Notes: generated from the sequence alone by a model not told the origin. 64,000 nt of DNA from Streptomyces sp. NBC_00820 (GCF_036347055.1 NZ_CP108882.1:6870001-6934000); one strand, 5' to 3'. Counted from the first letter of the stretch, positions 52,407 to 61,125 are shown. Made by a program: numbers and translations.

Positions 52407-53372
52407 GTGTTGAGCGGTGTCGCCGGCAAGACCTGGGCTTGGGCGCGGATGGGCGTACTCGCCCTCCTGTGGGGATCGACGTTCCTGTGGATCAAAGTGG
52501 CCTTGGAGGGGTTCTCCCCCGTCCAGGTCACCTTCGTGCGGTGCGTGCTCGCGTCGCTCACGCTGCTGGCGGTCTGCTTCGGGACAGGGCAGCGGCTCCC
52601 GCGCGGCACTGCGATGTGGGGGCGGATCTTCGTGGCCGCCTTCTTCTGCAACGCTCTCCCCTTCACCCTGTTCAGCGTCGGTGAGCAGTCCGTCGACTCC
52701 GGCGTGGCCGGTGTGCTGAACGCGACGACGCCGCTGTGGTCCGTCCTGATCGGCATCGCCATCGGGACGGAGCGAAGGGTGCGCCCGGTCCGGCTGGGCG
52801 GCCTGCTCCTGGGCTTCGTGGGAGTCGTGGTGATCTTCGCTCCCTGGCAGCAGACCGACAGTGTCGGCTGGGGCGCCCTGGCCATCGTCGGAGCGGCGGC
52901 GAGCTACGCCGTCGGCTTCGCCTGGATGGGACGCGCCCTCGTCGGCAAGGGCATTCCCACCATCTCACTGTCCTCGGCCCAGATCCTCGCCGCGACCGCG
53001 CTGACCGTCCTCACCCTGCCGGTCGGCGGCCGGTCGGCGGTGCACGCCCAGGCGACCACGGTGATCGCCGCCGTCGTCCTGGGCATCTTCGCGACAGGCG
53101 TCACCTTCCACCTCACGTACCGGATCATCGCGGACGAGGGTGCGACCAACGCCGCCACCGTCGGCTATCTGCTGCCGGTCGTTTCCGTTCTGCTCGGCGC
53201 CGTCGTGCTCGACGAGGACTTCAGCCTCCGGGTCGCCGCGGGAATGGTGGTCGTGCTCGTCGGCGTCGCCATGACCCGCCGTCAACAACGCACGCCGTCC
53301 CCGTCGGCCTCGCCTGCGCAGTCGTCATCCGCACCAACTGCCTCTCACGCCGGCCCGGTTCTGCCCAAGTGA
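52407..53372 (+). CDS. EamA/DMT-family transporter
   Basis: A 321-residue membrane protein with ten predicted helices in two EamA halves: LALLWGSTFLWIKVAL begins the first, and the second ends with YLLPVVSVLLGAVVLDE, the conserved signature. DMT carriers of this kind usually export amino acids or metabolites. The GTG at 52407 is chosen because AAGGA lies six bases before it; the frame is open to 52362. It is followed by a leucyl aminopeptidase, RidA and PhzF genes in the same direction. Confidence 0.87.
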   Translation: MLSGVAGKTWAWARMGVLALLWGSTFLWIKVALEGFSPVQVTFVRCVLASLTLLAVCFGTGQRLPRGTAMWGRIFVAAFFCNALPFTLFSVGEQSVDSGVAGVLNATTPLWSVLIGIAIGTERRVRPVRLGGLLLGFVGVVVIFAPWQQTDSVGWGALAIVGAAASYAVGFAWMGRALVGKGIPTISLSSAQILAATALTVLTLPVGGRSAVHAQATTVIAAVVLGIFATGVTFHLTYRIIADEGATNAATVGYLLPVVSVLLGAVVLDEDFSLRVAAGMVVVLVGVAMTRRQQRTPSPSASPAQSSSAPTASHAGPVLPK

Positions 53373-53416
53373 CAGTCCCGCTCGCCGCGACAGAACAGAA
53401 AGAGCAGGACACGCAC

Positions 53417-54946
53417 GTGACCGCAGTGACCGTTTCCACCTCACCAGCAGCATCGCTGCGTACGGATGCCGTCGTGATCGGCGTCGCCAAGAGCTCGAAG
53501 GGCCTGGCCCTGGCACCGGGCGCGGAGGACGTGGCGACGTCGTACGACGGTGGCCTCGTCGAACTCCTGGGCACTCTCGGCATGACCGGTGCCGAAGGCG
53601 AGGCGATCAAGCTCCCCGCCCCCGCGTCGGCCCGGGCCGGCTTCGTCCTGGCCGTCGGACTCGGCGACGCCGTGGACGACGGCGCATACGACGCCGAAGC
53701 GCTGCGCCGGGCGGCCGGCGTCGCGGCCCGCGCCCTGTCCGGCACCGGCACGGCGGCCCTGGCGCTGCCTGCCCGGACCGCCGACGCGGTGGAGGCGCTG
53801 GCGCTGGGCGGTGTGCTGGGGGCGTACGCGTTCACCGGCTACCGCACGTCCACCGACGGCAGGGCCCCCGTCGGCGAGCTGGTGATCCTCACGGACCCCG
53901 AGGGCCACACCGCCGCAGCGGTCGCGGCGACGCGCGCCGAGGTGGTCGGGCAGGAGCTGAACCGTGCCCGCGACCTCGTCAACATGCCGGCGAACGACCT
54001 CTACCCGGAGAGCTTCACCGCGACCGTGCGCTCGGTCGGCCAGAGGTACGGACTGCAGGTGGAGGTGCTCGACGAGACGGCACTGGCCGACGGCGGTTTC
54101 GGCGGCATCATCGGGGTGGGCCAGGGCTCGGCGAGTCCGCCGCGGCTGGTGCGTATCGCCCACACGCACCCCGAGGCGCGGACGCACCTCGCGTTCGTCG
54201 GCAAGGGAATTACGTACGATTCGGGCGGCATCTCGTTGAAGCCGGTCGGCTTCAACGAGATCATGAAGCGGGACATGTCCGGCGCCGCGGCGGTGTTCGC
54301 CGCCGTCGTGGCCGTCGCGCGCCTGGGGCTGCCCGTCAACGTCACCGGTTGGCTGACACTGGCGGAAAACATGCCGTCCGGCTCCGCCGTCCGCCCCGGC
54401 GACGTGCTGCGGATGTACGGCGGCAGGACAGTGGAGGTGGTCAACACCGACGCGGAGGGGCGCCTGGTCCTCGCCGACGCCCTGGTGCGGGCGAGCGAGG
54501 ACAAGCCGGACGCGATCGTGGACGTGGCCACCCTGACCGCGGCGATGAAGATGGCACTGGGGCACCGCATCTTCGGCGTCATGTCCAACGATGACACGTT
54601 CCTTGACCGTGTCCTGCACGCCGCCCGGCGGACCGGCGAGGAAGCGTGGCCGATGCCGCTGCCGGCCCAGTTGCTCACGGGCCTGGCCTCGCAGGTCGCC
54701 GACATCGCCAACTCCGGCGAGCGAATGGGCGGCGGCCTCGCCGCCGGCCTGTTCCTGCAGGAGTTCGTGCCGGCCGGCCTCTCCTGGGCCCACCTGGACA
54801 TCGCAGGACCGGCCTTCCACGAGGGCAGCCCCTACGGCTACACGCCGCGTGGCGGCACCGGATCCGCAGTCAGGACTCTCATCGGACTGGCCGAGGACAC
54901 GGCCCACCGTCCCCCGCACGCGGCAGCCGCGGAGGGACGCAAGTGA
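53417..54946 (+). CDS. Leucyl aminopeptidase, peptidase M17
   Basis: A 509-residue di-metal exopeptidase. The M17 signature NTDAEGRLVLADAL and the active-site region GKGITYDSGGISLKP are intact, with MKRDMSGAAAV following. The N-terminal domain is the usual macro-like fold. It is probably an extra copy carried on the accessory segment. GTG start; its stop overlaps the ridA-like gene start (GTGA). Confidence 0.92.
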   Translation: MTAVTVSTSPAASLRTDAVVIGVAKSSKGLALAPGAEDVATSYDGGLVELLGTLGMTGAEGEAIKLPAPASARAGFVLAVGLGDAVDDGAYDAEALRRAAGVAARALSGTGTAALALPARTADAVEALALGGVLGAYAFTGYRTSTDGRAPVGELVILTDPEGHTAAAVAATRAEVVGQELNRARDLVNMPANDLYPESFTATVRSVGQRYGLQVEVLDETALADGGFGGIIGVGQGSASPPRLVRIAHTHPEARTHLAFVGKGITYDSGGISLKPVGFNEIMKRDMSGAAAVFAAVVAVARLGLPVNVTGWLTLAENMPSGSAVRPGDVLRMYGGRTVEVVNTDAEGRLVLADALVRASEDKPDAIVDVATLTAAMKMALGHRIFGVMSNDDTFLDRVLHAARRTGEEAWPMPLPAQLLTGLASQVADIANSGERMGGGLAAGLFLQEFVPAGLSWAHLDIAGPAFHEGSPYGYTPRGGTGSAVRTLIGLAEDTAHRPPHAAAAEGRK

Positions 54947-55413
54947 GCGCCATGTACGACGGCCGGGACCCGCAGATCAAGCCTCCGCTGGACCGCGTCG
55001 CCACCGAGGGCGTGCCGAAGCCCTTCGGCCACTACGCACAGGCCACCGTCACACCCGACGGCACGATCCATGTCTCCGCGCAACTGCCCGTCGGCGGGGG
55101 AGCGCTACCCGAATCCACTGTGCCCGTGCAGGCGCGCCAGGCGCTGTCCAATCTCCTGTCGATCGTCGAAGCGGCAGGCGGTGCAACTGATTCCGTTGCC
55201 AAGGTGACGCTGTATGTCACCGACATCGCCGACTGGGAAGCCGTCGACCGGGTCTTCGGCGAGGCGTTCGGTGACCACCGTCCGGCCAGAGCGGTTCTCC
55301 AGGTGGCGGGACTTCACCACGGATTCAAGGTGGCGGCGGACGCCGTCGCCTGGCGGATCGACGAACAAGCCGCCCGGCGGATCGACGAAGAACAGGGGAC
55401 ACGGCGACGGTGA
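54943..55413 (+). CDS. RidA/YjgF family protein
   Basis: A 156-residue protein; the RidA domain has the typical HYAQATVTPDGTIHVSAQLP start, QARQALSNLLSIVEAAGG and the SKVT/ARAVLQVAGL regions. RidA proteins deaminate reactive enamines/imines. The C-terminus is extended by a short duplicated RIDEQAAR/RIDEEQG tail. It overlaps both the aminopeptidase and the PhzF gene by 4 bp. Confidence 0.88.
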   Translation: MSAMYDGRDPQIKPPLDRVATEGVPKPFGHYAQATVTPDGTIHVSAQLPVGGGALPESTVPVQARQALSNLLSIVEAAGGATDSVAKVTLYVTDIADWEAVDRVFGEAFGDHRPARAVLQVAGLHHGFKVAADAVAWRIDEQAARRIDEEQGTRRR

Positions 55414-56308
55414 GGACCCTCTACCAGATCGACTCCTTCACGCGCACGCCCTTCACCGGCAACCCAGCAGGCGTGGTGCCCGACGCGGAGGGCATGACGG
55501 ACGCGGCCATGCTCGCGGTCGCACGCGAACTGAACAACTCCGAGACCGCCTTCGTGCTGCCTGCCGACGGCCCCGACCATGACGTGCGGGTCCGCTTCTT
55601 CACCCCGACCACGGAGGTTCCGGCCTGCGGGCACGCCACAGTGGGGGCGCACTTCGCGCGCGCGGTCGAGTACGGACTGCCGTCGTGCTCGGTCGTGCAG
55701 AAGACCGGTGGCGGACTGCTTCAGCGGGTGGAGATCCACCGCGACGGCGACCACGTGCGGATCGGCATCCATCAGGGAGCCGCCGCCTTCGGCCCGGAAC
55801 TGGACGGCGACCAGGTCGACCGGCTGCGGGAAGCGCTGGGTGTCCGGGCCGGGGCTCTCACCGGCAGCGGTCCGGTCCAGATCGTGTCGACCGGGCACTC
55901 CAAAGTGCTCGTGGAGCTGTGCGACCGGGCAGTGGTGGACGGACTGCGCCCGGATTCCGCCGCGTTGACCGAGCTCAGCCGGGAGGTGGGGAGCAACGGG
56001 TTCTTCGTCTTCACCCGGGCCACCTCCGACCCCGGCCTGCTCACCTGGTCCCGGATGTTCGCGCCCGCGATCGGCATCCCGGAGGATCCGGTCACCGGCA
56101 ACGGGCACGGGCCCCTCGGTGCGTACCTCGTGCACCACGGCATCGTCGCGGCCCCGGAGGACGGCTGACCTTCACCGGGCGTCAGGGAGCTGCCATGGGA
56201 CGGCCCGGTGACGCCCACGTGTGCGTCGACGCGACGACCGCCGGCGAACTCCTGGTGTCCGTCACCGGTGACGCCGCGACCGCCTTCCGGACTCAGCTGA
56301 ACGCCTGA
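55410..56308 (+). pseudogene. PhzF-family isomerase, frameshifted near its C-terminus
   Basis: The first frame gives 252 residues with the PhzF features IDSFTRTPFTGNPAGVV, ACGHATVGAHF and EDPVTGNGHGPLGAYLVHHG, then stops at 56168. The missing last strand continues in the +2 frame from about 56165 to 56308, TFTGRQGAAMGRPGDAHVCV onward, exactly as in intact family members. Restoring one base near 56160-56166 would join them into about 298 residues. Either a recent inactivation or a sequencing error; the site is not an obvious programmed slip. PhzF proteins are isomerases; the role here is unknown. Confidence 0.8.
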
Positions 56309-56430
56309 CGGTGCCCCGCGCACCTCATCGAGATATGTGCATCGTGAAATTGCAGGTCACGGGGCTGGTGTGCGCGGGGTTCAGGATGCTCAAGCCGGTC
56401 GGGGCCCATGGCTCCGGTCAAGATCGTCCG

Positions 56431-56700
56431 TCAGCGGGCGACTCCACGGTGCGTCAGGACGGGCAGAGCCCTCACCGACGCGGTCGCCCACGTCGGGTCG
56501 GCGCGTACGTTACCGAGGGCGCGTCAGTTCTTCAGGTGGGCGAACCCGTGCTCGACCGGTGCCCCGGACGGCCGTCAATGCCTTGTCGGACAGCTTCTGC
56601 CCTCGCGTCAGGGGCAGTTCCGGGCGGCCTTGTAGCCGGTGATCACCGCCGGGTGCGGATCAGCGCGCCGTCCAGTACCGCCACCCACCTCCAGTAGGAG
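56431..56700 (-). pseudogene. Degenerate DDE transposase remnant
   Basis: Pieces of an IS5-like transposase C-terminus are readable in different frames. VAVLDGALIRTRR is near 56650-56690, then TRGQKLSDKALTAVRGTG, then VEHGFAHLKN followed by a TGA where the family has Trp, then RALGNVRADPTWATASVRAL and VLTHRGVAR. At least one frameshift, one nonsense change and an internal deletion are present. No terminal repeats were found. Confidence 0.65.
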
Positions 56701-56831
56701 GCCGGCGATGCGGGCGGTGCGGACAAGGCCGTTGGGGCCCTCGGCGGCGTGGCCCGCACGCCGCCGGATCGGACGCGTGCAAGCAGGAGCCTGGCCCGTC
56801 GGCACAATGGATTTGGGGATTTCCCCCTGCT

Positions 56832-56874
56832 CTGGGGGTCAAGGGGTCGCAGGTTCGAATCCTGTCGTCCCGAC
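56832..56874 (+). other. Second copy of the tRNA-Pro 3' half (att site)
   Basis: 43 bp, 42 identical to 51048-51090; the single difference is in the T loop (TTCGAAT instead of TTCAAAT). There is no 5' half or acceptor partner, so it is not a tRNA gene. It closes the 5.8-kb first accessory segment. Confidence 0.82.
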
Positions 56875-56952
56875 CATGCGGAAACGCGGGTCGGGGGTCG
56901 TTCCCTCATCCATGGGAGGGCGGCCTTTCGTGCGTTCGGGGGTGTGGTGGTC

Positions 56953-56980
56953 GCAGCCACGCAGCCACGCAGCCACGCAG
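56953..56980. repeat. 8-bp tandem repeat
   Basis: Three and a half units of GCAGCCAC just downstream of the second att copy. Non-coding. Confidence 0.75.
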
Positions 56981-57030
56981 GCCCGGTGGGCGGACCGCGG
57001 TGAGTCGCAGCGGAACCGTTCGGACGCTGC

Positions 57031-57078
57031 GGAGGCGGAGGCGGAGGCGGAGGCGGAGGCGGAGGTGGAGGTGGAAGC
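57031..57078. repeat. 6-bp GGAGGC repeat
   Basis: Five exact GGAGGC units followed by two GGAGGT and one GGAAGC. The tract lies 80 bp downstream of the FKBP gene end. The rest of 56875-57158 shows no gene I believe. Confidence 0.8.
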
Positions 57079-57158
57079 AGGGGTGGCAGCGAGGAGCACG
57101 GCGGCGCCAACCTCGGGGGACGACGCTGTACGTCGTAGGGGAGGAGCGGCCAGGGGTA

Positions 57159-57566
57159 CTACTGGGCGTTGCTCCATCCGGTTGTGCTCGAATACGAGGC
57201 CAGCAGGTCCACCACGAAGACCAGGGTCGATCCCGCCGGGATCAACGGCGAGGGCGACTGGTTGCCGTAGCCGAGACGCGGGGGAACGATGATCTCGCGT
57301 CGGCCGCCGACCTTCATCCCCCTCACCCCCCGGTCCCAGCCCTTGATGACCTTGCCACTGCCCAGGGCGAACTTGTACGGCTCGCCCCGGTCCCACGAGG
57401 CGTCGAACTCCCTGCCGGACTCGAAGGTCACCCCGACATAGTGGACCCTGACCACCATGCCCGGCTTCACCTCGGGCCCGTCCCCGACGACCAGGTCCCG
57501 GACGGTCAGCTCGGTAGGAGCGTCACCCTCGGGAACCTCGACCTCGGGCTTCGTCAGTTCACTCAT
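57159..57566 (-). CDS. FKBP-type peptidyl-prolyl cis-trans isomerase
   Basis: A 135-residue single-domain FKBP. VHYVGVTFESGREFDASWDR, GSGKVIKGWDRGVRGMKVGG, and RLGYGNQSPSPLIPAGSTLVF show the active-site Asp, Trp and Tyr positions of the family. No signal peptide, so it is cytoplasmic. Located within the second accessory segment and therefore probably an extra copy. Confidence 0.9.
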   Translation of the reverse strand: MSELTKPEVEVPEGDAPTELTVRDLVVGDGPEVKPGMVVRVHYVGVTFESGREFDASWDRGEPYKFALGSGKVIKGWDRGVRGMKVGGRREIIVPPRLGYGNQSPSPLIPAGSTLVFVVDLLASYSSTTGWSNAQ

Positions 57567-57717
57567 CGCAGCCTCATCACTCTCCGTCGGAAGCCGTCGC
57601 ACGGTCCAGCCGTACACATGGACACTCCATGCGGCAGACGGCCACGCTACCGAGTCATCTCTACCTGTCCCCAATGTCCCGTGCGGGCCGCGCCGCCGCC
57701 CGCACGGCGACAGTCCG

Positions 57718-57850
57718 CTCGTCGGCGAGGAGTGGCCCAGCGGCCCGTATCCGGTGCTGACCTCCACAAGCGCGTTCGCCGCGAGCATCAGGGCCCTGGA
57801 GGAGGGGCGCAGCCCCGCCGACGGCTTCCTCTCCTTCGACGGCCGGCGAC
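57718..57850 (+). pseudogene. Unidentified gene fragment
   Basis: A plus-strand open stretch (VGEEWPSGPYPVLTSTSAFA, then SIRALEEGRSPADGFLSFDG) has a protein-like composition but no start codon or ribosome site of its own. It runs into the 3' end of the ADP-ribosylglycohydrolase gene. Probably the remains of a gene broken by insertion; family not recognised. Confidence 0.3.
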
Positions 57851-58777
57851 TCAGGCCTTGTCGAGCCAGTCGGGCAGCGGCTCGCGACGCTCCTGCCACG
57901 CGTCGGGGACTCCGGCCAGGCCGGTGCGCGCCGCGACCGTGCCGCCGGTGATCGCGCAGGTGGTGTCGACGTCGCCGAGCCCCTCCGCGGTGGTCCACAG
58001 CGCGTCGACGAGGCTGTCCAGGTGCCAGGCGGCGGACCACAGAGCGAAGGCCACCGTGTCGCTCGCGCGGATCCGCTGACCGTTGCCCAGGACATCGGCG
58101 GCCCGCCACGGCTCGGTGTCCGCGGGCAGGTCGGCAGCCTTGTGCAGGCCCTCGCGGACCTGCCCGGCGGGCGTGCGCTCGGCCACCTCCCGCAGCAGCG
58201 CCGAACCGTGCGGCGCGGGCTGGTTCCGGCTGCGCGCGGCCAGGGCCGCGGCCAGTGCCACAGCCACCGCGCCCGCGATCCCCTCCGGGTGCGCGTGCGT
58301 GACCTCGGCGGAGAACGCGGCCTGCTCCGCCACCTCGTTCAGGTCCTCACAGAACCACGCACCCAACGGCGCCACCCGCATCGCCGCCCCGTTGCCGAGA
58401 CTGCCCTGGCCGCCGAAGAGGGTCCGCGTCTCCGCGCGCCAACTCGACGGCTGCTCCGCGAGCTTGGGCAGCAGTTGATGCATGCCGTACCCGTAGCCGC
58501 GGTAGGCGTCGGCGAGGTAGGTCGCGGCGAACGTGGCCGCCAGGTCGTCCTGGTGCACCGCGCCGTGCGCTGCCAGGACACGGTAGACCGACAGTGCCAT
58601 CGCCGTGTCGTCCGTCCAGTGCCAAGGCGACTCCTCAGGCATCCGGCGCGCTCGGATCGCGTCGAACGCCTGCTGAGCGGGACGGAAGAGGGGAAACCAG
58701 CGCTCGCCGAAAGCGTCACCGAGGGCCAGGCCTTCCAAGGAATCACGAGCGGCATCAGACTGAGGCATGGGCTGCAT
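57851..58777 (-). CDS. ADP-ribosylglycohydrolase family protein
   Basis: A 308-residue DraG/ARH-fold protein. HWTDDTAMAL near residue 55 and GDVDTTCAITGG near residue 268 supply the metal-binding aspartates and threonines that hold the two Mg ions. GDAFGERWFPLF is the N-terminal G-D motif. It would remove ADP-ribose from a protein, nucleic acid or small molecule. The start at 58777 (MQPMPQS) is chosen; 58768 is three codons in. It follows a three-gene operon of unknown function on the same strand within the accessory region. Confidence 0.87.
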   Translation of the reverse strand: MQPMPQSDAARDSLEGLALGDAFGERWFPLFRPAQQAFDAIRARRMPEESPWHWTDDTAMALSVYRVLAAHGAVHQDDLAATFAATYLADAYRGYGYGMHQLLPKLAEQPSSWRAETRTLFGGQGSLGNGAAMRVAPLGAWFCEDLNEVAEQAAFSAEVTHAHPEGIAGAVAVALAAALAARSRNQPAPHGSALLREVAERTPAGQVREGLHKAADLPADTEPWRAADVLGNGQRIRASDTVAFALWSAAWHLDSLVDALWTTAEGLGDVDTTCAITGGTVAARTGLAGVPDAWQERREPLPDWLDKA

Positions 58778-58823
58778 GCTGCCAGCGCTCTTCACCCCCG
58801 CGCACCCGGATTCCGTCTCGGTC

Positions 58824-59009
58824 TCACCCGTGCCGCTGTGCCATGGCATCGGTCGGACGTGCTGAGTCCTCCGGTCCGGATCCCGATACGGGAGAACCTG
58901 GCCCGTAGTCGCCGAGCCGGGTGGTGACCTGGTCGGGTGGGGAGCCGCAGTCCAGGCCGTGGGCCGTGCTCCGGGCCACCACCTGGGCGAAGAAGGCGAG
59001 TTCACTCAT
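58824..59009 (-). CDS. Small protein, third gene of an overlapping operon
   Basis: 61 residues, MSELAFFAQVVARSTAHGLD then an acidic, Gly/Pro/Ser-rich end. GGGAGG lies seven bases before the ATG, which overlaps the stop of the upstream gene (ATGA), so it is very likely translated. The first half looks like the start of a folded domain and the end like read-through into unrelated sequence, so it may be a 3'-truncated gene. Function unknown. Confidence 0.6.
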   Translation of the reverse strand: MSELAFFAQVVARSTAHGLDCGSPPDQVTTRLGDYGPGSPVSGSGPEDSARPTDAMAQRHG

Positions 59010-59716
59010 CCCAGCCTCCCGTTCCGCGGCGGTGACGAACTCCTCAGCCGCAGGCCGGCGATCCGGTCCTCGACCGTACCGGGCCAGTGTGGGTTGGGCA
59101 GGCCGTCGTGGGCCATGTGCTCCCTGCGCCACAGGCGTGGCCACAGGTCCCGTTCGCGAGGGTGGAGGTAGTGAGGCCGATGGCAGGCACACGAGCGCTG
59201 TACCACTCCGCAGCCGCGGCACAGGTCGATGAACCCGTGGCCGGTCGAACGGGACACCGCGGGCAGGCCGCTGCCGCAGTCCGCGCAGCCGGGCAGTGCT
59301 TCGCCGTTCGCCAGGCCGATCTTGCGGTGGACGAACTCGGGCAGGGCCAGGGCTGGATGGCAGAGCGGATCGAGCTGGAAGCAGCTCTGCTGCCCGTGGC
59401 GGTGCCACCACGTGCCCGGGCGTCGTGGGGCTCGCTGACCGGCATGCTTCTCGCGTCGCCGCTGCTCGGCATACCGGGCGTCCTCGGCCAGACGGAGCAG
59501 GCGAGCCTCGTGAAGCTCGTGCACCGCACGTTCCAGGGACTCTGGATCGGCGTCGACGTCGCGGGGGATCGCGGCGCTGACGGTCAGGTGGTGGTACGTG
59601 GCGCGGAAGCCGTATGGGGCGTACACGGTGAGGCAGGTCCGCAGTGCCGCGTGGCGTCGCCGCGCCGGAAGCGTGCGGTCGAGCACGAGCCGACGGTGCG
59701 TCAGGAAGCTCGCCAT
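59006..59716 (-). CDS. Hypothetical protein with a zinc-ribbon-like cysteine cluster
   Basis: A 236-residue protein I do not recognise. The N-terminal half is helical and Arg-rich (LVLDRTLPARRRHAALRTCL). The middle has CADCGSG, then DLCRGCGVVQRSCACH, which looks like a CXXC-X(n)-CXXC zinc ribbon followed by a further CXCH. The C-terminus has RDLWPRLWRREHMAHDGL. Its ATG overlaps the previous stop by one base, and its stop overlaps the next start. Possible nucleic-acid binding is inference only. Confidence 0.65.
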   Translation of the reverse strand: MASFLTHRRLVLDRTLPARRRHAALRTCLTVYAPYGFRATYHHLTVSAAIPRDVDADPESLERAVHELHEARLLRLAEDARYAEQRRREKHAGQRAPRRPGTWWHRHGQQSCFQLDPLCHPALALPEFVHRKIGLANGEALPGCADCGSGLPAVSRSTGHGFIDLCRGCGVVQRSCACHRPHYLHPRERDLWPRLWRREHMAHDGLPNPHWPGTVEDRIAGLRLRSSSPPRNGRLG

Positions 59717-60336
59717 CAGCTCGGCCTTCGCAGTGGTGCGGTGATGTCGAGCGACCGGTCGACCGCGCTGACCAGTGCCTGCGCCGACCGGGGCACGTGC
59801 TGCTCGGCCCATGCTGCGACCAGCAGCAGGAAGTGCGCGAGGTCCTGCTGGACCCCGGCGAGGAGCCGGGGGAGCTCGGTACGGGCGATCTCGATCACCG
59901 GGCCTGGGCGCTCGCCGTCCGGGTGGAGCCGGACGGTGCTCTCGCCAAGTTGCTCGGCCCACGGTGTCGGGTCGTGGCCGAGCCACAGCTCGTCACCGGC
60001 GGCGATCTCCAGCCACCCGCGCCAGTCCTCCAGTCCGCAGCAGCAGCCGGGCGTCAGCGTCGTGCCGGTGCGCGTGTCCTGTACACGGAGCCCCCCAGGG
60101 GCGACGAACCCCTCCTCGTGCAGCAGTGGGTTCAGAAAGGCGTCGGCCGGGTCGGTCGGACGGTCGTCGGCCCGGCTGGAGTTGTAGCCGGCCATGGTGG
60201 CCATCGCCATGCCGACCTGCTCATCGCTCAGCGTGCCGTTCAGCGGGGTGAGGTGGCAGGGCGGTTGCTCGGGGACCGGCCAGAACTCGAAGCCGGGGAG
60301 CGTGCCGGTCTCCAGTACGGGGTGTATGACGATCAC
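59716..60336 (-). CDS. Hypothetical protein, first gene of an overlapping operon
   Basis: A 206-residue soluble protein of unknown function, acidic, with Trp-rich patches (LEDWRGWLEIAAGDELWLGH) and a CCC run in TPGCCCGLEDW. The N-terminus MIVIHPVLETGTLPGFEFWP resembles a recurrent Streptomyces hypothetical family, and the C-terminal third is helical. First of three genes with 1-4 bp overlaps. Some SUKH-like features would fit an immunity-type protein, but I cannot assign it. Confidence 0.65.
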   Translation of the reverse strand: MIVIHPVLETGTLPGFEFWPVPEQPPCHLTPLNGTLSDEQVGMAMATMAGYNSSRADDRPTDPADAFLNPLLHEEGFVAPGGLRVQDTRTGTTLTPGCCCGLEDWRGWLEIAAGDELWLGHDPTPWAEQLGESTVRLHPDGERPGPVIEIARTELPRLLAGVQQDLAHFLLLVAAWAEQHVPRSAQALVSAVDRSLDITAPLRRPS

Positions 60337-60510
60337 CAGCCCAGTGTCGCGGACACCTGCCCCGGTGGCCGCCGAATATCAGCGCCACTGGATCGCCACC
60401 GTGAGGGGTGCCCGGGGGTGCCGGCCGATGACGTCGGCATGTCTCACGGAGAGTGCCCGGCGGCAGGGGCTGTGAGCCCGGTCGGGGACCACGCGGTGCG
60501 GACGGCGGTC

Positions 60511-60553
60511 CTCGGGGGCCAGGGGGCGCAGGTTCAGATCCTGTCGTCGCCTC
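60511..60553 (+). other. Third, degenerate copy of the tRNA-Pro 3' half (att-like)
   Basis: 35 of 43 positions match 51048-51090; the T-arm part (GCAGGTTCAGATCCTGTCGTC) is best preserved apart from one base. It lies 3.7 kb beyond the second copy. The rest of 60337-60638 holds no gene that I can support. Confidence 0.65.
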
Positions 60554-60638
60554 ACACGATCGTCGGCGGCAACCCGGCCCGGCCCATCTGTCAGCGCTTC
60601 GCCGACGACGGCATCGAGCGCCCTCTGCCGGCGGCGAG

Positions 60639-61094
60639 TCAGATGTCGCCGGTGCCGAGCTCGGTGCGAGCAGCCTTCAGGAACGGTTCGGCTTCTCGGA
60701 GAGGAAGGCCCAGACCGGCACCCCACCAGGCACATCGCTGTAGGTCGCGTCCGCCAGACGGCTCGCGAACTCGTAAGCGGTGCGGCGTACTTCACGCCCG
60801 GGCGACAAGTTCGATGGCCTTCTGCCGCAGCCACATCTCGTGGGTGAGCTCGGGAGAGCCGTGGAAGTACTCCTTCTCGTGGTAGCGGTGTTCAGCCGCC
60901 TTCTCCACCCGCTGGCAACTCTCCAGGAAGCCGAGAATCGCCTCTTTGCGCTCTGCCCTGAGAGCGGTCGCCGCTGCGGCGGCCGTACCCTTCTTGGACT
61001 CGACCATGTTGAGGTACTGCGCCGCGAACGTCGTTGCCGCTCCGGCGGCCACGCCGGCGATCGACACCACGGCCGTAGCCACATCCAGCGCCAT
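60639..61094 (-). pseudogene. Hypothetical gene broken by frameshifts
   Basis: The first frame (100 residues, start ATG 61094) begins MALDVATAVVSIAGVAAGAA, a membrane-anchor-like helix, then a charged helical region, and stops at 60792. A protein-like continuation (REVRRTAYEFASRLADATYS) lies in another frame to about 60690, and a third piece (EPFLKAARTELGTGDI) ends at 60639. Two small indels would explain this. A run of ten G (minus strand) stands just before the ATG. Family not recognised. Confidence 0.55.
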
Positions 61095-61125
61095 CGAACC
61101 CCCCCCCCGCCGATGACGGAAGACC

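Noticed and set aside
56832..56874. Second tRNA-Pro gene
   Set aside because: Only the 3' half is present; there is no 5' acceptor strand or D arm upstream.
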